A stretch of DNA of 64,000 bases from an uncultured Muribaculaceae bacterium (lineage in GTDB: Bacteria > Bacteroidota > Bacteroidia > Bacteroidales > Muribaculaceae), in assembly GCA_910579105.1 (NCBI GenBank), contig CAJTRT010000004.1, positions 21,135 to 85,134 on the forward strand, given 5' to 3'. Positions 1 to 8,511 of the stretch are shown here, piece after piece. The notes beneath the pieces are model-generated. The model saw only the letters and a program-made list of their open reading frames with translations. It was not told the origin of the DNA and searched no databases. Within the stretch, counting starts at the first letter, position 1, and every line of letters begins with the position of its first letter. The translations under genes and the position numbers were made by a program.

Positions 1-1
1 C

Positions 2-388
2 AGCATAGCCCAGGTAGCGGCGCAGATCATACTGTCGATACTGGCCGTCCTCTTCTTCCGCGACATCCTCGTCATCGTCTGGATCCAGGTAGTATGCGAG
101 CTGGCCAGCGTGTCTATCTACGCTTTCAAGTACCGCCGCCTCACCGGCCAGCGGTTCCGCGGCATCATCGCCGCCGCCATAGGCAGCCTCTGGCTGCCGG
201 CCCTGGGAGCGCTGTTCGCCGTCATGGCGGTGATGGCTGCTGACGCGCTCGTGGCTCTCCCCCCGATCGCCGACTGCCTGGTCATAGCCGCGGCATACGC
301 CGTGACAATCATCGGTGCCGGAGAGATACTCCGGCCGAAAGTCTACGTCGCCCTGCGCGACCATTTCATAAAACGCAAACAGTCCTGA
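2..388 (+). CDS. C-terminal part of a membrane protein, possibly a polysaccharide flippase (5' truncated by window edge)
   Basis: The frame is open from base 2 to the stop at 386-388, so this is the last 128 residues of a gene that begins outside the window. A GTG at 110 lies inside a continuous hydrophobic reading frame and need not be a start. The visible part has about four hydrophobic segments, short basic loops (a YRRLTGQRFRG stretch between segments) and a short basic C-terminal tail ending KRKQS. That pattern fits the end of a multi-pass inner-membrane protein such as an O-antigen/polysaccharide flippase, but no diagnostic motif is visible and the assignment is a guess. The stop lies only 5 bases before the first possible gluQ start, so the two genes are probably cotranscribed. 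Confidence 0.6.
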   Translation, partial: SIAQVAAQIILSILAVLFFRDILVIVWIQVVCELASVSIYAFKYRRLTGQRFRGIIAAAIGSLWLPALGALFAVMAVMAADALVALPPIADCLVIAAAYAVTIIGAGEILRPKVYVALRDHFIKRKQS

Positions 389-435
389 ATCCCATGCGGG
401 CGGCAACGGCGTTATTCAGCAACGGCGGCGCGGGG

Positions 436-1347
436 ATGTCGGACCGCCCTGTGGTCGGGCGCTTCGCGCCCTCCCCGTCAGGGCGCATGCACCTCGGGAA
501 CATCTACACCGCCGTCATGTCGTGGCTCTCTGCAAAGAGCCGCGGCGGCAGGTGGATTCTGCGCGTGGAGGACCTCGACCCGCAGCGCTCCAAGCCGGAA
601 CACGCCCGCGTGATCGAGGACGACCTCCTATGGCTCGGCCTGGAATGGGACGAGGGTGGCCTCTCCGGCCGCGGACCCGCCGGACCCTACGTCCAGAGCC
701 TGCGGCACGAAATCTACGCCGGGGGACTGCGCCGCCTGGAAGCAGCCGGCCTCACATACCGCTGCCGCTGCCGACGCGCCGACATACTCGCCACCCAGGC
801 TCCGCACGAGTCGGACGGCAGGGTGATTTACAAGGGCACCTGCCGGCCGCCCCGGCTGGGGGGAACCGCCGAAATCCCCGGTGACGCGCCGGCGGCAATC
901 CGCCTCTTCGTCCCCGACAAGACCATGACATTCACCGACCGCCTGCGCGGTCCCCAGAGCGTCAATCTCGCCGCGCATTGCGGCGACTTCATCCTGCGCC
1001 GCGCCGACGGCGCGTGGGCCTACCAGCTCGCCGTCGTCATGGACGACGCGCTCATGGGGGTCACCGAGGTAGTCCGCGGCGAAGACCTCCTCCTCTCCGC
1101 CGCCCAGCAGATCTACCTCTACGAACTCCTGGGCTATCCCGTCCCGGAGTTCGCCCACCTCCCCCTGGTATGCAACGACCAGGGCGTGCGCCTGTCAAAG
1201 CGCGACAGCTCTCTGGGTATGGAAGCCCTCCGCGCCACCCACACCCCCGCCGAGCTCCTCGGCCGCGTGGCGGCCCTCGCCGGCCTCATCCCCGCCCCGG
1301 CCCCCGTCACCCTCCGCGAACTCCTCGCCCTGGCACAGCCGGATTGA
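436..1347 (+). CDS. gluQ: Glutamyl-Q tRNA(Asp) synthetase (GluQ-RS)
   Basis: Activates glutamate and transfers it to queuosine at the wobble position of tRNA(Asp). It is a truncated paralogue of the catalytic core of glutamyl-tRNA synthetase with no anticodon-binding domain. Visible: the class I signature RFAPSPSG followed by the HIGH-like HLGN, the RVEDLDPQRS stretch, zinc-ligand cysteines in CRCR and a downstream YKGTC, and the KMSKS-equivalent LSKRD. The length of about 303 residues fits the family. An in-frame ATG at 394 would add 14 residues, but the homologous part begins a few residues after the ATG at 436 (MSDRPVVGRFAPSP), so the later start is preferred. Cytosolic. It follows the membrane protein gene by a few bases. 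Confidence 0.92.
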   Translation: MSDRPVVGRFAPSPSGRMHLGNIYTAVMSWLSAKSRGGRWILRVEDLDPQRSKPEHARVIEDDLLWLGLEWDEGGLSGRGPAGPYVQSLRHEIYAGGLRRLEAAGLTYRCRCRRADILATQAPHESDGRVIYKGTCRPPRLGGTAEIPGDAPAAIRLFVPDKTMTFTDRLRGPQSVNLAAHCGDFILRRADGAWAYQLAVVMDDALMGVTEVVRGEDLLLSAAQQIYLYELLGYPVPEFAHLPLVCNDQGVRLSKRDSSLGMEALRATHTPAELLGRVAALAGLIPAPAPVTLRELLALAQPD

Positions 1348-1380
1348 GGATTCTTCATAACCTTGTGCCGGTATCCGTCT

Positions 1381-1513
1381 AAAAAGGGCGCTATTATAAT
1401 GGTTCAGATGGTAGGAGCTTGGAGGCGAGGCCGATGGGAGCAATCTGAAGATTGTGACCGAGGCCGAGACCTTCAAGCGACGACCCAGATGAGCCATTAG
1501 AATAGTGCCCTTT
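1381..1513 (+). ncRNA. Structured RNA-like element, copy A
   Basis: Strand is inferred. The sequence folds into a long outer stem, 1383-1405 with 1491-1513, which contains the conserved inner part 1398-1405/1491-1498. A 9-bp stem follows, 1417-1425 (GCTTGGAGG) with 1470-1478 (CCTTCAAGC), and then a 6-bp hairpin, 1440-1445/1450-1455, with loop TGAA. The segments between stems (GATGGTAGGA, CGAGG...GGGA, GACCGA, GACGACCCAGA) are almost identical to the copy at 17903-18027, while the stems differ by compensating changes. This is the pattern of a conserved RNA. It lies in the gap between gluQ and the convergent GH3 gene. I cannot name its family; a scan against Rfam covariance models would settle this. 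Confidence 0.7.
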
Positions 1514-1552
1514 AAAAACGCCGGGGCCGCTTCTCGCGAAGCAGCCCCGGCT
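1513..1552 (-). terminator. Intrinsic terminator of the GH3 gene
   Basis: Read on the minus strand, a GC-rich stem (GCCGGGGC.GCTTC against GAAGC.GCCCCGGC, loop about GCGA) is followed by a run of T at 1518-1514. It starts 18 bases after the GH3 stop and directly abuts RNA element A. Confidence 0.8.
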
Positions 1553-1569
1553 GGCATATGTATCATGGA

Positions 1570-4146
1570 TTATTTTATTTTCACCTTGATCTTCGCAAGA
1601 TCTTTGTCGGCGCTCGACGGGCCGGTCATCAGCTCGTACTCGCCCGGCACGACGCGCATGCGGCGCTCCGCACCGTCCCAGTTCTCGAACGCCTCGCGGG
1701 GCATGGGAATCTCGACCGTCTTCTTCTCGCCGGGGAGGAGATCGACCCTCGCGTAGCCGCGGAGCGACTTCGACGGGCCGGAAACGTCAGCAGGCCGGCG
1801 CATATAGAGCTGCACCACCTCGGTGCCGGCGCGCTTGCCGGTATTCCTGACCTCGACCTTCACCACGCCGTCGCCGTACTTCGGTTTCCCGTAGCTGAAA
1901 GTGGTGTAGCTCAGCCCGTGGCCGAAGGGATAGAGCGGTTCGGTCGGGAGGTAGCGGTAGGTGCGCCCCGCCATATTGTAGTCATCGAACGGAGGAAGCT
2001 GCGAATCGTCGGTGTAGAAGGTCACCGGGAGCTTGCCCGAAGGATTGTAGTCGCCCATAAGCACCTCGGCAACCGCCTCTCCCCCCTGCTCGCCGGGGTA
2101 CCACGCCTGTAAAATCGCGTCGCATATGTCATTTTCGGGAGTTAGAGCCACGGCGCTGCCGCTGCAATTGACCAGCACCACCCGCTTCCCGGCGTCGCGC
2201 AGGGCGCGGATTATGTCGCGCTGCGCCTGGGGCAGCTCGATCGACGTGCGGTCGCCGTTGTCGAATCCGGGAAGCTGTACCCGCGCCTGCTCGCGTTCCA
2301 GGGCCGGGGAGATACCCCCGACGAAAATCACCGTCCCGGCATCCTTGGCCCTTGCGACGATTTCAGGAACCGTCAGAGAGCGGGCGCGGCATATGTCGAA
2401 GTTCAGGGTCGCCCCCTCGTCGAGCTGCATGTAGTTTATCTCAATATCATAGGTCTTCCCCTTCTCGACTTTCAGTTTCGCGGTGCGGAAGTTCAACGCC
2501 TCGGCCTTCCAGCGGTTGTGGATGGTGTCGCCGTTGACGATTATGCGGAAACCGTCGTCGTTGTTGAAGAGGATGTCGAGTTCATCCGTCGCTGGAGCAG
2601 TGAAGGAACCGCGCATACGGGTCGTGAAGTTTTCAAGATTCACCCCGGGGGCGAAGGCCGTGTTGCCACCGTTATCGAGCGTCAGCGCCGAGGTGTAGTT
2701 GGCGCTGGCCGCGGGAACCCCCTCCATGCGGGTGTTGTTCCAGTAGTCGGCGCGCATGCCCGGACGCCCCTCCGCGTCGGTGAAGAGATCGAACACACTC
2801 TCCTTCTCGGTCAGGGAGGTGATGTCGCACGAGGGGAAGTACGGCATTTCAGGGAAACGGCGACGCATGGCCTCCAGCACCGTCACCGTGTGGCCCGGCT
2901 GGCCGTAGTATATGCCCCACTGCATCGTGGAGTCGGCGGCGTTGGGGCCCATGAGCATCACGCGCCCCATTTCCTCCTTTTTCAGCGGGAGGATCCCGTT
3001 GTTTTTCAGCAACACCATCTGCTCGCGTGCCGCTTTCAGCGCCAGCGCCCTGTGCTCCGGGCTGTTTACCACCGACATAGGTACGCGGGTCCATTCCACC
3101 AGCGAGTCCGGGTCGAAATCGCCCAGGCGGAAACGCTCTGCCAGCAGGCGGCGCACGCTGGTGTCAATCTCTGCCTCCGATATATCGCCGCGCCTCACTG
3201 CGGCGGGCAGTTTCCTGTAAATCTGGCCGCACTCCACGTCGGTGCCCGACCGAACGCCGAGAGCCGAAGCCCCCTCCGCGTCCTTCGCGACCCCGTGCCG
3301 CTTTGGCAGATAGAAATCGTTTATCGCGCCGCAGTCGCTCACCACCAGGCCGTCGTAACCCCACTGGTCGCGCAGAATCTGCTGCAACAGGGCGGTGGAA
3401 CCGCAGCACGCCTCCCCTTCGAGGCGCTGGTAGGCGCACATCACCTGCCGCACGCCAGCATCCTGTACCAGGCGCTTGAACGCCGGCAGATAGCTCTCCC
3501 AGAGGTCGCGCTCGGGGAGCATGGCCACGTTCATGCGGTGGCGCTCCTTCTCCGGGCCGCTGTGCACGGCGAAATGCTTGGCGCACGCCAGGAGCTTGTT
3601 GTAGCGCGAGGCGGTGTCCGCCTGCAAGGCGCGCACCACCAGCGAGCCCATCCTGCCGTTCATATACGGGTCCTCGCCGTAGCTCTCCTGTCCCCGGCCC
3701 CACCGCGGGTCGCGGAAGATATTCACCGTCGGGGTCCAGTAGGCCAGTCCCTTGTACTTGCCGACCTTCCCCTCGCTCCGCGCCAGGGTGTTCTTGGCGC
3801 GCGCCTCGTCGCTGACGGCCGTGAACACCTCGGCGATCAGGCTGTCGTCGAACGATGCGGCAAGCCCTATGCACGAGGGGAACACCGTGGCCAGCCCATT
3901 GCGTCCCACGCCGTGAAGCCCCTCGCTCCACCACTCGAACGCAGGAACGCCGAGCCGCTCTATGGCCGGGGAACCGTTCATCATCAGCCTGGTCTTTTCC
4001 TCCAGGGTAAGCCGCGAGCAGAGGTCGGCGGCGCGCTCCTCCGGGGTCAGGTTAGGATTGTTGAAAGGGTAACGCTGAGCGTCGGCACCCGCGGCCCCCA
4101 TGGCCGGGAGTATGACGAGAAGCAAAAGCGCTAAGCGAAGCATCAT
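1570..4146 (-). CDS. Glycoside hydrolase family 3 enzyme with PA14 insert, beta-xylosidase-like
   Basis: Secreted or periplasmic exo-glycosidase that should remove terminal xylose (or arabinose/glucose) from oligosaccharides. Order of parts in 858 residues: signal peptide 1-23; GH3 N-terminal barrel about 30-330, with the substrate-binding KHF at 190-192 and catalytic nucleophile Asp271 in VVSDCGAI; GH3 C-terminal sandwich beginning near 375; a PA14 carbohydrate-binding domain inserted at about 455-595; fibronectin-III-like domain from about 760 to the end. The SDC form at the nucleophile and the EWWSEGLHGV motif resemble the beta-xylosidase/arabinofuranosidase (BXL-type) branch rather than classical beta-glucosidases. 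Nearby xylE, xylA and xylB fit release of xylose. Exact substrate is inferred. Confidence 0.9.
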   Translation of the reverse strand: MMLRLALLLLVILPAMGAAGADAQRYPFNNPNLTPEERAADLCSRLTLEEKTRLMMNGSPAIERLGVPAFEWWSEGLHGVGRNGLATVFPSCIGLAASFDDSLIAEVFTAVSDEARAKNTLARSEGKVGKYKGLAYWTPTVNIFRDPRWGRGQESYGEDPYMNGRMGSLVVRALQADTASRYNKLLACAKHFAVHSGPEKERHRMNVAMLPERDLWESYLPAFKRLVQDAGVRQVMCAYQRLEGEACCGSTALLQQILRDQWGYDGLVVSDCGAINDFYLPKRHGVAKDAEGASALGVRSGTDVECGQIYRKLPAAVRRGDISEAEIDTSVRRLLAERFRLGDFDPDSLVEWTRVPMSVVNSPEHRALALKAAREQMVLLKNNGILPLKKEEMGRVMLMGPNAADSTMQWGIYYGQPGHTVTVLEAMRRRFPEMPYFPSCDITSLTEKESVFDLFTDAEGRPGMRADYWNNTRMEGVPAASANYTSALTLDNGGNTAFAPGVNLENFTTRMRGSFTAPATDELDILFNNDDGFRIIVNGDTIHNRWKAEALNFRTAKLKVEKGKTYDIEINYMQLDEGATLNFDICRARSLTVPEIVARAKDAGTVIFVGGISPALEREQARVQLPGFDNGDRTSIELPQAQRDIIRALRDAGKRVVLVNCSGSAVALTPENDICDAILQAWYPGEQGGEAVAEVLMGDYNPSGKLPVTFYTDDSQLPPFDDYNMAGRTYRYLPTEPLYPFGHGLSYTTFSYGKPKYGDGVVKVEVRNTGKRAGTEVVQLYMRRPADVSGPSKSLRGYARVDLLPGEKKTVEIPMPREAFENWDGAERRMRVVPGEYELMTGPSSADKDLAKIKVKIK

Positions 4147-4194
4147 AGGATATGGGATATTGGTATTGTAAGGTATTGCTTATGTAGGCTTATT

Positions 4195-4275
4195 ATACGC
4201 GGCACGCCGCGTCCGTACAACCGCCTACACCCGGATGGCCTACACCGGGGTGTAGGGACGCGGCGTGCCGCGTAT
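4195..4275. repeat. REPIN-like palindrome pair, divergent arrangement
   Basis: Two halves of the window's GTAGGGAC palindrome family, with stem ACGCGGC/GCCGCGT in both. The left half (4195-4218) is on the minus strand and the right half (4252-4275) on the plus strand, so the GTAG heads face each other. In most other pairs here the heads face outward. The left copy has GTCCGTAC instead of GTCCCTAC. The pair lies between the GH3 start and the end of the next gene. The rest of the 322-base gap holds the terminator at 4364-4401; no gene is seen. Confidence 0.75.
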
Positions 4276-4363
4276 CATTCGGGATTCACCGCAAAATTAA
4301 GGGAAAACAAAGGCCCCGGCGGGTAATTATTGCCGCAAATGGCGCAAAAAGAGGATGGGCGCG

Positions 4364-4401
4364 AAAAGAGGAGCCGCGGCCCATCGCGGGTCGCGGCTCC
4401 T
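4364..4401 (-). terminator. Intrinsic terminator after the jelly-roll/InlB-repeat protein gene
   Basis: On the minus strand AGGAGCCGCG pairs with CGCGGCTCCT and is followed by CTTTT. It lies about 70 bases past the stop at 4469. Confidence 0.7.
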
Positions 4402-4468
4402 GTTGTTTGTGAATCAAAGGTTGTATCTTTTCAGCGGGGACGCGCCCCGCCGGGAATATGGTTCGGAT

Positions 4469-5971
4469 TTACTTGTTGTAGACCTTCTTGCCGTCAACGA
4501 TGATCAGGCCCTTGGTGGTCGCGGGAACCTCGATGCCCTGCAGGTTGTAGGCGCGGACTGCCTTGTCGGCGTCAACGGCTACCTCCTCGATGGCGGCCTC
4601 AGAGCCGTAGTTGTCGCCGATGCCGAACTTCATGTCGAGGATGTTCATGGTGTACTTGTTGGCAACCGGCTCCTTGAAGTCGATGTGGAGGATCTTGTGG
4701 CCCTTGGTCAGGTTGATGTTCTCCAGCTTCTGTTCCTTGAAGAAGAACCAATTGTAGGTGACAGCCTCGGGTGTGAAAGTGTCCTCCCATACGGGCATCG
4801 CAGTCGCGGGGTCTTCCTCATAGGCGGCCTTGTCGAAAATCGAGAACGCCAGGCTGGGGGTCTCGCCGTTCTTGGCTTCCTTCCAGGACCAGTGGAACAC
4901 GAAGTTGTAGACGCCTTCCTCGGTCACGTTGATGTCGAACTCTTCTTTCTGGTTGTTGCGGTAGTCGCCGAGCCAGGGCACAGTGCCGGGAGCACCCGGG
5001 TGGGGGATGTCATATTTATCTTTTTCGGCGATGTCATCATTCGCTTTTTCGGGGTTGTAGAACTTGATCTGATGGGAGTCATACTGCACCTTGCCCTGGC
5101 CAACGAGGCGGGTGTTCTCGAACTGCACATAGCCGGGAACGTCGCTCCACATCTGCACTTCCTCGAAGTTTGCGACCAGGTCGATGTCCTCCTCGATGAC
5201 GAAGGTGTAGGGGTTAGTGGTGAAGGGGTCGTCGATGCCGTTGTCCCAGCCAACGAACTTGTAGCCGGTGTTGGCGATAGCCTGTGCCTTTACCTCGGTG
5301 CCGGAGATGAACTTGTTGCGCGAGGGAGTGATTGTGATCGAGCCACCTTCGGCGGGCTCGCAGTAGGTCATCAGGTTCACTTCCTGGATCTCCTCGCGGG
5401 CCTCGAACTCGACGCGGCACATACGGAAGGAGGGCTTCAGCGGGTCTTCCTGCTGGAACTCCACCTTGAAGATGTATTCGCCTGCGGGAATCGGGGTTTC
5501 AACGTAAACCTCGGTGGGAGCGAATGCGTAGGAAGCGGTCTGCACGGCAGCGGCGTCGTAGCGCTTCTCCCACACGGGGTTCTTGGTGGCCTTGTCGAGC
5601 AGCTTGAATGTGCCCCACGCGCCGGGAGCGTCGTTCTTGCTGGAATACTGGAAGCGGATGACGTAGCAGCTCTCTGTCTCGCTCTTCACAAACCAGGAAG
5701 CGGCCTCGCCGTCGTGGGTGTTATTGACGTAAACCTCATCGGGGGCGGCCACTTTCTTGCCGTTCTCGTCGAGGTAGGACATCTTCTCGTGCTTGGTGAA
5801 GTGCTCGATGGGATTGCCGTTATCATCCACTTCGAGAACAGCGTCGAACTTTACGTCCTCAGCCGAAATTCTGAGGGTGGTGCCGGGGGCGGTGGGGATG
5901 TTCTGCACTGTCTGGGCGCTCGCGAAAGCGAAAGCCAGCAGGGCGGAACCAAGGAGTAACTGTTTTTTCAT
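4469..5971 (-). CDS. Secreted protein with InlB-type repeat and C-terminal sorting-like tail
   Basis: No catalytic motif recognised. The 500-residue product has a signal peptide (MKKQLLLGSALLAFAFASAQ). Two beta-rich segments follow that look like carbohydrate-binding jelly rolls (about 20-195 and 275-450), separated by an InlB B-type repeat (about 205-270: GGSITITP..GTEVKAQA..GYKFVGWDNG..VANFE). The tail has the form AYNLQGIEVP...GLIIVDGKKVYNK. The same YNLQG...GKKV tail ends the neighbouring pectate lyase and, in altered form, both large CE8 enzymes, so it is probably a secretion or anchoring signal. Context (between GH3 and PL1, with an upstream motif shared with PL1) suggests a surface binding protein for pectin. 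Function is otherwise unknown. Confidence 0.75.
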   Translation of the reverse strand: MKKQLLLGSALLAFAFASAQTVQNIPTAPGTTLRISAEDVKFDAVLEVDDNGNPIEHFTKHEKMSYLDENGKKVAAPDEVYVNNTHDGEAASWFVKSETESCYVIRFQYSSKNDAPGAWGTFKLLDKATKNPVWEKRYDAAAVQTASYAFAPTEVYVETPIPAGEYIFKVEFQQEDPLKPSFRMCRVEFEAREEIQEVNLMTYCEPAEGGSITITPSRNKFISGTEVKAQAIANTGYKFVGWDNGIDDPFTTNPYTFVIEEDIDLVANFEEVQMWSDVPGYVQFENTRLVGQGKVQYDSHQIKFYNPEKANDDIAEKDKYDIPHPGAPGTVPWLGDYRNNQKEEFDINVTEEGVYNFVFHWSWKEAKNGETPSLAFSIFDKAAYEEDPATAMPVWEDTFTPEAVTYNWFFFKEQKLENINLTKGHKILHIDFKEPVANKYTMNILDMKFGIGDNYGSEAAIEEVAVDADKAVRAYNLQGIEVPATTKGLIIVDGKKVYNK

Positions 5972-6059
5972 GTCAGTCAGGTTGGTTTGTTGGTATTAGT
6001 TTTTTTGTTTATTGTGCTTTTACGACGCGGGCGGCTGCGCACCCGCGTGATTGGTGCGG

Positions 6060-6067
6060 TAAAGTTA
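6060..6067 (-). promoter_or_regulatory. Candidate -7 element for the jelly-roll/InlB-repeat protein gene
   Basis: TAACTTTA on the minus strand is one base off the Bacteroidota -7 consensus TAnnTTTG. It would give a leader of about 85 bases containing a 7-bp hairpin (ACGCGGG/CCCGCGT, 6022-6047 region). No clear TTTG is seen upstream. Confidence 0.35.
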
Positions 6068-6091
6068 CAACCGCCGCGTAGGTTCGCGGGG

Positions 6092-6139
6092 GAAAAATCG
6101 TCACTAAGGGTGTAAAATCTCCCCGAGCGACGATTTTTC
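6092..6139. terminator. Bidirectional hairpin after the pectate lyase gene
   Basis: An 11-bp perfect inverted repeat, GAAAAATCGTC (6092-6102) and GACGATTTTTC (6129-6139), gives A/T runs on both sides. It lies 40 bases past the pectate lyase stop, so it probably ends that transcript. Its loop contains the AGATTTTACACCCTT motif (6106-6120, minus) that also occurs upstream of the pectate lyase gene. Confidence 0.6.
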
Positions 6140-6178
6140 ATTCACAAAACCTAATAATCTTCTTTTCAACGGGGCGCG

Positions 6179-8263
6179 TCACCTGACGAGCACCTTCTTC
6201 CCGGCGCGGATGTAGATTCCGGGGGTTGAGGGGTTCGGAGCCACGCGGATTCCCTGGAGATTGTACCACGCGTCGGCGTCACTCTCCGCGGCATCCGCGG
6301 CAAGCTCCCCCACCCCGGCGGCCTCGTCGGTATAGAGGGTAATCTTGGCGGCGGCTACGTTCCCCTTCCAGGTGAACGTCATCTGGTTCTTTATCGGCCG
6401 CGGGAACACCACCTCGAACGAGGAGGTCTCGGTGGCCGACTTCGGCAGGGTGTACTTGCCCTGCTCGTACTCCTCGCCGTTAAGCTCCACGAGCGACGCG
6501 TCGGAGTAGCTCGCGGTGGTACGGTGGCCGCGCCCCTCGAACTTTACTTTCGTTATGGCGGCGCCGCGGGGGAGCCACAGCGTGTGCTGGCGGTTGACCG
6601 GCATCTGGAACAGGCCGTTATCATTGCAGTCGGTGTATGTGCCGCCGGAAATCCACATCAGGCCGTCGGCAAAGTACCATCCCGCGCGGTCCTTGGTGTT
6701 GGTCGACACCTCGAACGTCTCGGGAAGCTCGTAGGTCGAGCGGTATCCCTCTGTCCAGCCATCAGCCTCCTGTGCGGCGGTCATATCCTCGACCAGCTCG
6801 GCCAGGTACATCTCGAGCATCGTGTAGCCCGATTCGTGGCATTTGTTGCGGTCGGCGGCGTCGTTCGGGTCGAGTTCGTTGGCAATCTCCCATTCGTCCG
6901 GCATGCCGTCCTTGTCGGTGTCGAGCGGCGCGGCGGTGGATTTCAGCTCGGGCCATGCCGACCAGTCGGCGGGAGCGTCCTTGGGCTTGTTGTCGTCCTG
7001 CGAGTTAATCAGCCCCTTGGAAAGGTTCCTGCCGGTGGAGGTGGCGGTGCCGTTGAGGGTGTCGTCGATCATCTGTTGGTCAACCCAGTCGTACGACAGC
7101 GAGCATCCGGCATAGGTGGTCACCAGCTCGTAGGCCTTTTCGGCGGTGTGGGTGGTGGTGGCGGGGAAAGGAACAGGCTCCGAGCGCTTGATCTTGGCCT
7201 CGGTCTCCTCGTTCCAGGTGCCGTCGGTCGCGGCGGCCGACGTGTCAATCTGGTTCAGGAAGCCCATGTTCCAGTTGTCTTTGGTCACGTCGGAATATTT
7301 CGAGTTGACGTTCCCCTCGACCAGGTATGTGCCCCAGAGATGCAGCGCCGGGGAATAGGCCGGGTAGGTCGTGCAGTATTTGTTGGTGCGGATGCCAACT
7401 CCGGCGATGCGCTTCCCTTTCTTGTCGGTAGGGGTGGCCGGGCCCGGTTTGTAGTAGTTGTTGATGATGTTGACGTTCATCCCCTCTCCTCCGTAGCAGC
7501 CGTTGCCGCCGAAGTTGTAGATGACGTTGTTGCGCATGTCCATGCGCTCGTCGAGCTGCGTCGACACGCGCGGACCCAGGCGCGGGGTGCGCGACCCGTG
7601 GTGCGCCACCAGGTTGTGGTGGAACGATGCGCCGCTGCCGCCCCAGTTGCCGCCGTAGCCGTGCGCCCCCTTGGAGTGGCCGGAGTTCACAAGGCTCTGC
7701 GACACGATGCTCCATTGCAGGGTCGAGTTCTGGTTGCCGAGAATCGAGCAGCACTCGTCGATGCTCCACGACACGGAGCAGTGGTCGACCATGACGTTGC
7801 GCTCGTCCATAGCCGTAAGGCAGTCCCAGCCGTCAGCACCCCCCTGCAAGACATTCTTGTTGCCCAGGCGGAAACGCACGAAGCGCACAATGGTGTTCGA
7901 GCCGAGGGTCACGGGGTAGTCGGCTATGCAGATGCCGTCGCCCGGGGCTGTTTGGCCGGCTATGGTGGTGTATTCGGGAATCTTCAGACCCGATTCCAGG
8001 TGGATTGTGCCGGAGACGTCGAAGACAATCGTGCGGGGTCCCGACTTCGACAGCGCGTCGCGCAGGGTGCCCGTGCCGCTGTCATTAAGGCTGGTCACAT
8101 GGTAGACGTTTCCGCCGCGGCCGCCGGCCACATAACGGCCGAAACCTTCCGCTCCGGGGAACGCCGGGAGCCTTTCAAGCTCGAGCGCCGAAGCCGTGGC
8201 AGCGCCCAAAACGGCGGCACCAAAAACAGCCGCGGTCTGGAATATTTTTGAATCGAACTTCAT
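6179..8263 (-). CDS. Secreted pectate lyase, polysaccharide lyase family 1
   Basis: Cleaves de-esterified homogalacturonan by beta-elimination with calcium. The 694-residue product starts MKFDSKIFQ with a signal peptide; an upstream in-frame ATG at 8440 would add 59 residues of non-homologous sequence ahead of the signal peptide and is rejected. The lyase begins at FPGAEGFGRYVAGGRGG, typical of PL1 enzymes of Bacteroidota. It continues with beta-helix repeats carrying VDHCSVSWSIDE, GHSKGAHGYGGNWGG, SFHHNLVAHHGSRTPR and NVIYNFGG. An EF-hand-like DTDKDGMPDEWE segment follows, then a beta-sandwich and the tail YNLQGIRV...GIYIRAGKKVLVR. The second copy of this lyase architecture in the window is the C-terminal half of the CE8-PL1 fusion at 24069. 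Confidence 0.93.
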   Translation of the reverse strand: MKFDSKIFQTAAVFGAAVLGAATASALELERLPAFPGAEGFGRYVAGGRGGNVYHVTSLNDSGTGTLRDALSKSGPRTIVFDVSGTIHLESGLKIPEYTTIAGQTAPGDGICIADYPVTLGSNTIVRFVRFRLGNKNVLQGGADGWDCLTAMDERNVMVDHCSVSWSIDECCSILGNQNSTLQWSIVSQSLVNSGHSKGAHGYGGNWGGSGASFHHNLVAHHGSRTPRLGPRVSTQLDERMDMRNNVIYNFGGNGCYGGEGMNVNIINNYYKPGPATPTDKKGKRIAGVGIRTNKYCTTYPAYSPALHLWGTYLVEGNVNSKYSDVTKDNWNMGFLNQIDTSAAATDGTWNEETEAKIKRSEPVPFPATTTHTAEKAYELVTTYAGCSLSYDWVDQQMIDDTLNGTATSTGRNLSKGLINSQDDNKPKDAPADWSAWPELKSTAAPLDTDKDGMPDEWEIANELDPNDAADRNKCHESGYTMLEMYLAELVEDMTAAQEADGWTEGYRSTYELPETFEVSTNTKDRAGWYFADGLMWISGGTYTDCNDNGLFQMPVNRQHTLWLPRGAAITKVKFEGRGHRTTASYSDASLVELNGEEYEQGKYTLPKSATETSSFEVVFPRPIKNQMTFTWKGNVAAAKITLYTDEAAGVGELAADAAESDADAWYNLQGIRVAPNPSTPGIYIRAGKKVLVR

Positions 8264-8283
8264 GGTAAGGGTTTGGTTTACCG

Positions 8284-8323
8284 CGAAACTACCGCCTTTT
8301 TCCCGAACAAGGGTGTAAAATCT
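8284..8323 (-). promoter_or_regulatory. Candidate promoter and shared upstream motif of the pectate lyase gene
   Basis: TAGTTTCG on the minus strand (8291-8284) is one base off TAnnTTTG and lies 21 bases before the ATG. The 15-base motif AGATTTTACACCCTT (8323-8309, minus), 17 bases further upstream, occupies the -33 region and is identical to 6120-6106, upstream of the neighbouring gene. It may be a regulator site. Confidence 0.45.
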
Positions 8324-8438
8324 GACGAAAATTGGCATCCCCCATGTGTTAAATCGCCCCCGGCGCACCAGATTGCCCCACGCTGTCGGGTGGAGCGAGC
8401 CGCAGGCGAGCGGCCTCCCCGTCCACCCATCCGGCGAC

Positions 8439-8479
8439 AAAAAAACGCCGGGGCGCCGCGTGAAAGCGGCACCCCGGCG
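8439..8479 (-). terminator. Intrinsic terminator of the larger CE8 gene
   Basis: On the minus strand a 14-bp stem (CGCCGGGGTGCCGC against GCGGCGCCCCGGCG, loop of about 6) is followed by seven T (8445-8439). It starts about 33 bases past the stop at 8512. Textbook form. Confidence 0.9.
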
Positions 8480-8511
8480 GGGAGGTTGGCATGGGCATTG
8501 CCGCCTTTCGC

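Noticed and set aside
1195..1566. Minus-strand open frame over the RNA element A
   Set aside because: It overlaps gluQ, the RNA element and the GH3 terminator; its sequence is simply the complement of the conserved RNA loops and stems.
2518..4134. Long plus-strand frame opposite the GH3 gene, and similar long frames opposite other genes
   Set aside because: High GC gives long mirror frames; their products are His/Arg/Gly-rich without recognisable domains while the opposite strand encodes clear enzymes.
8264..8440. N-terminal extension of the pectate lyase gene
   Set aside because: The added 59 residues overlap the terminator of the next gene and precede a normal signal peptide starting at 8263.
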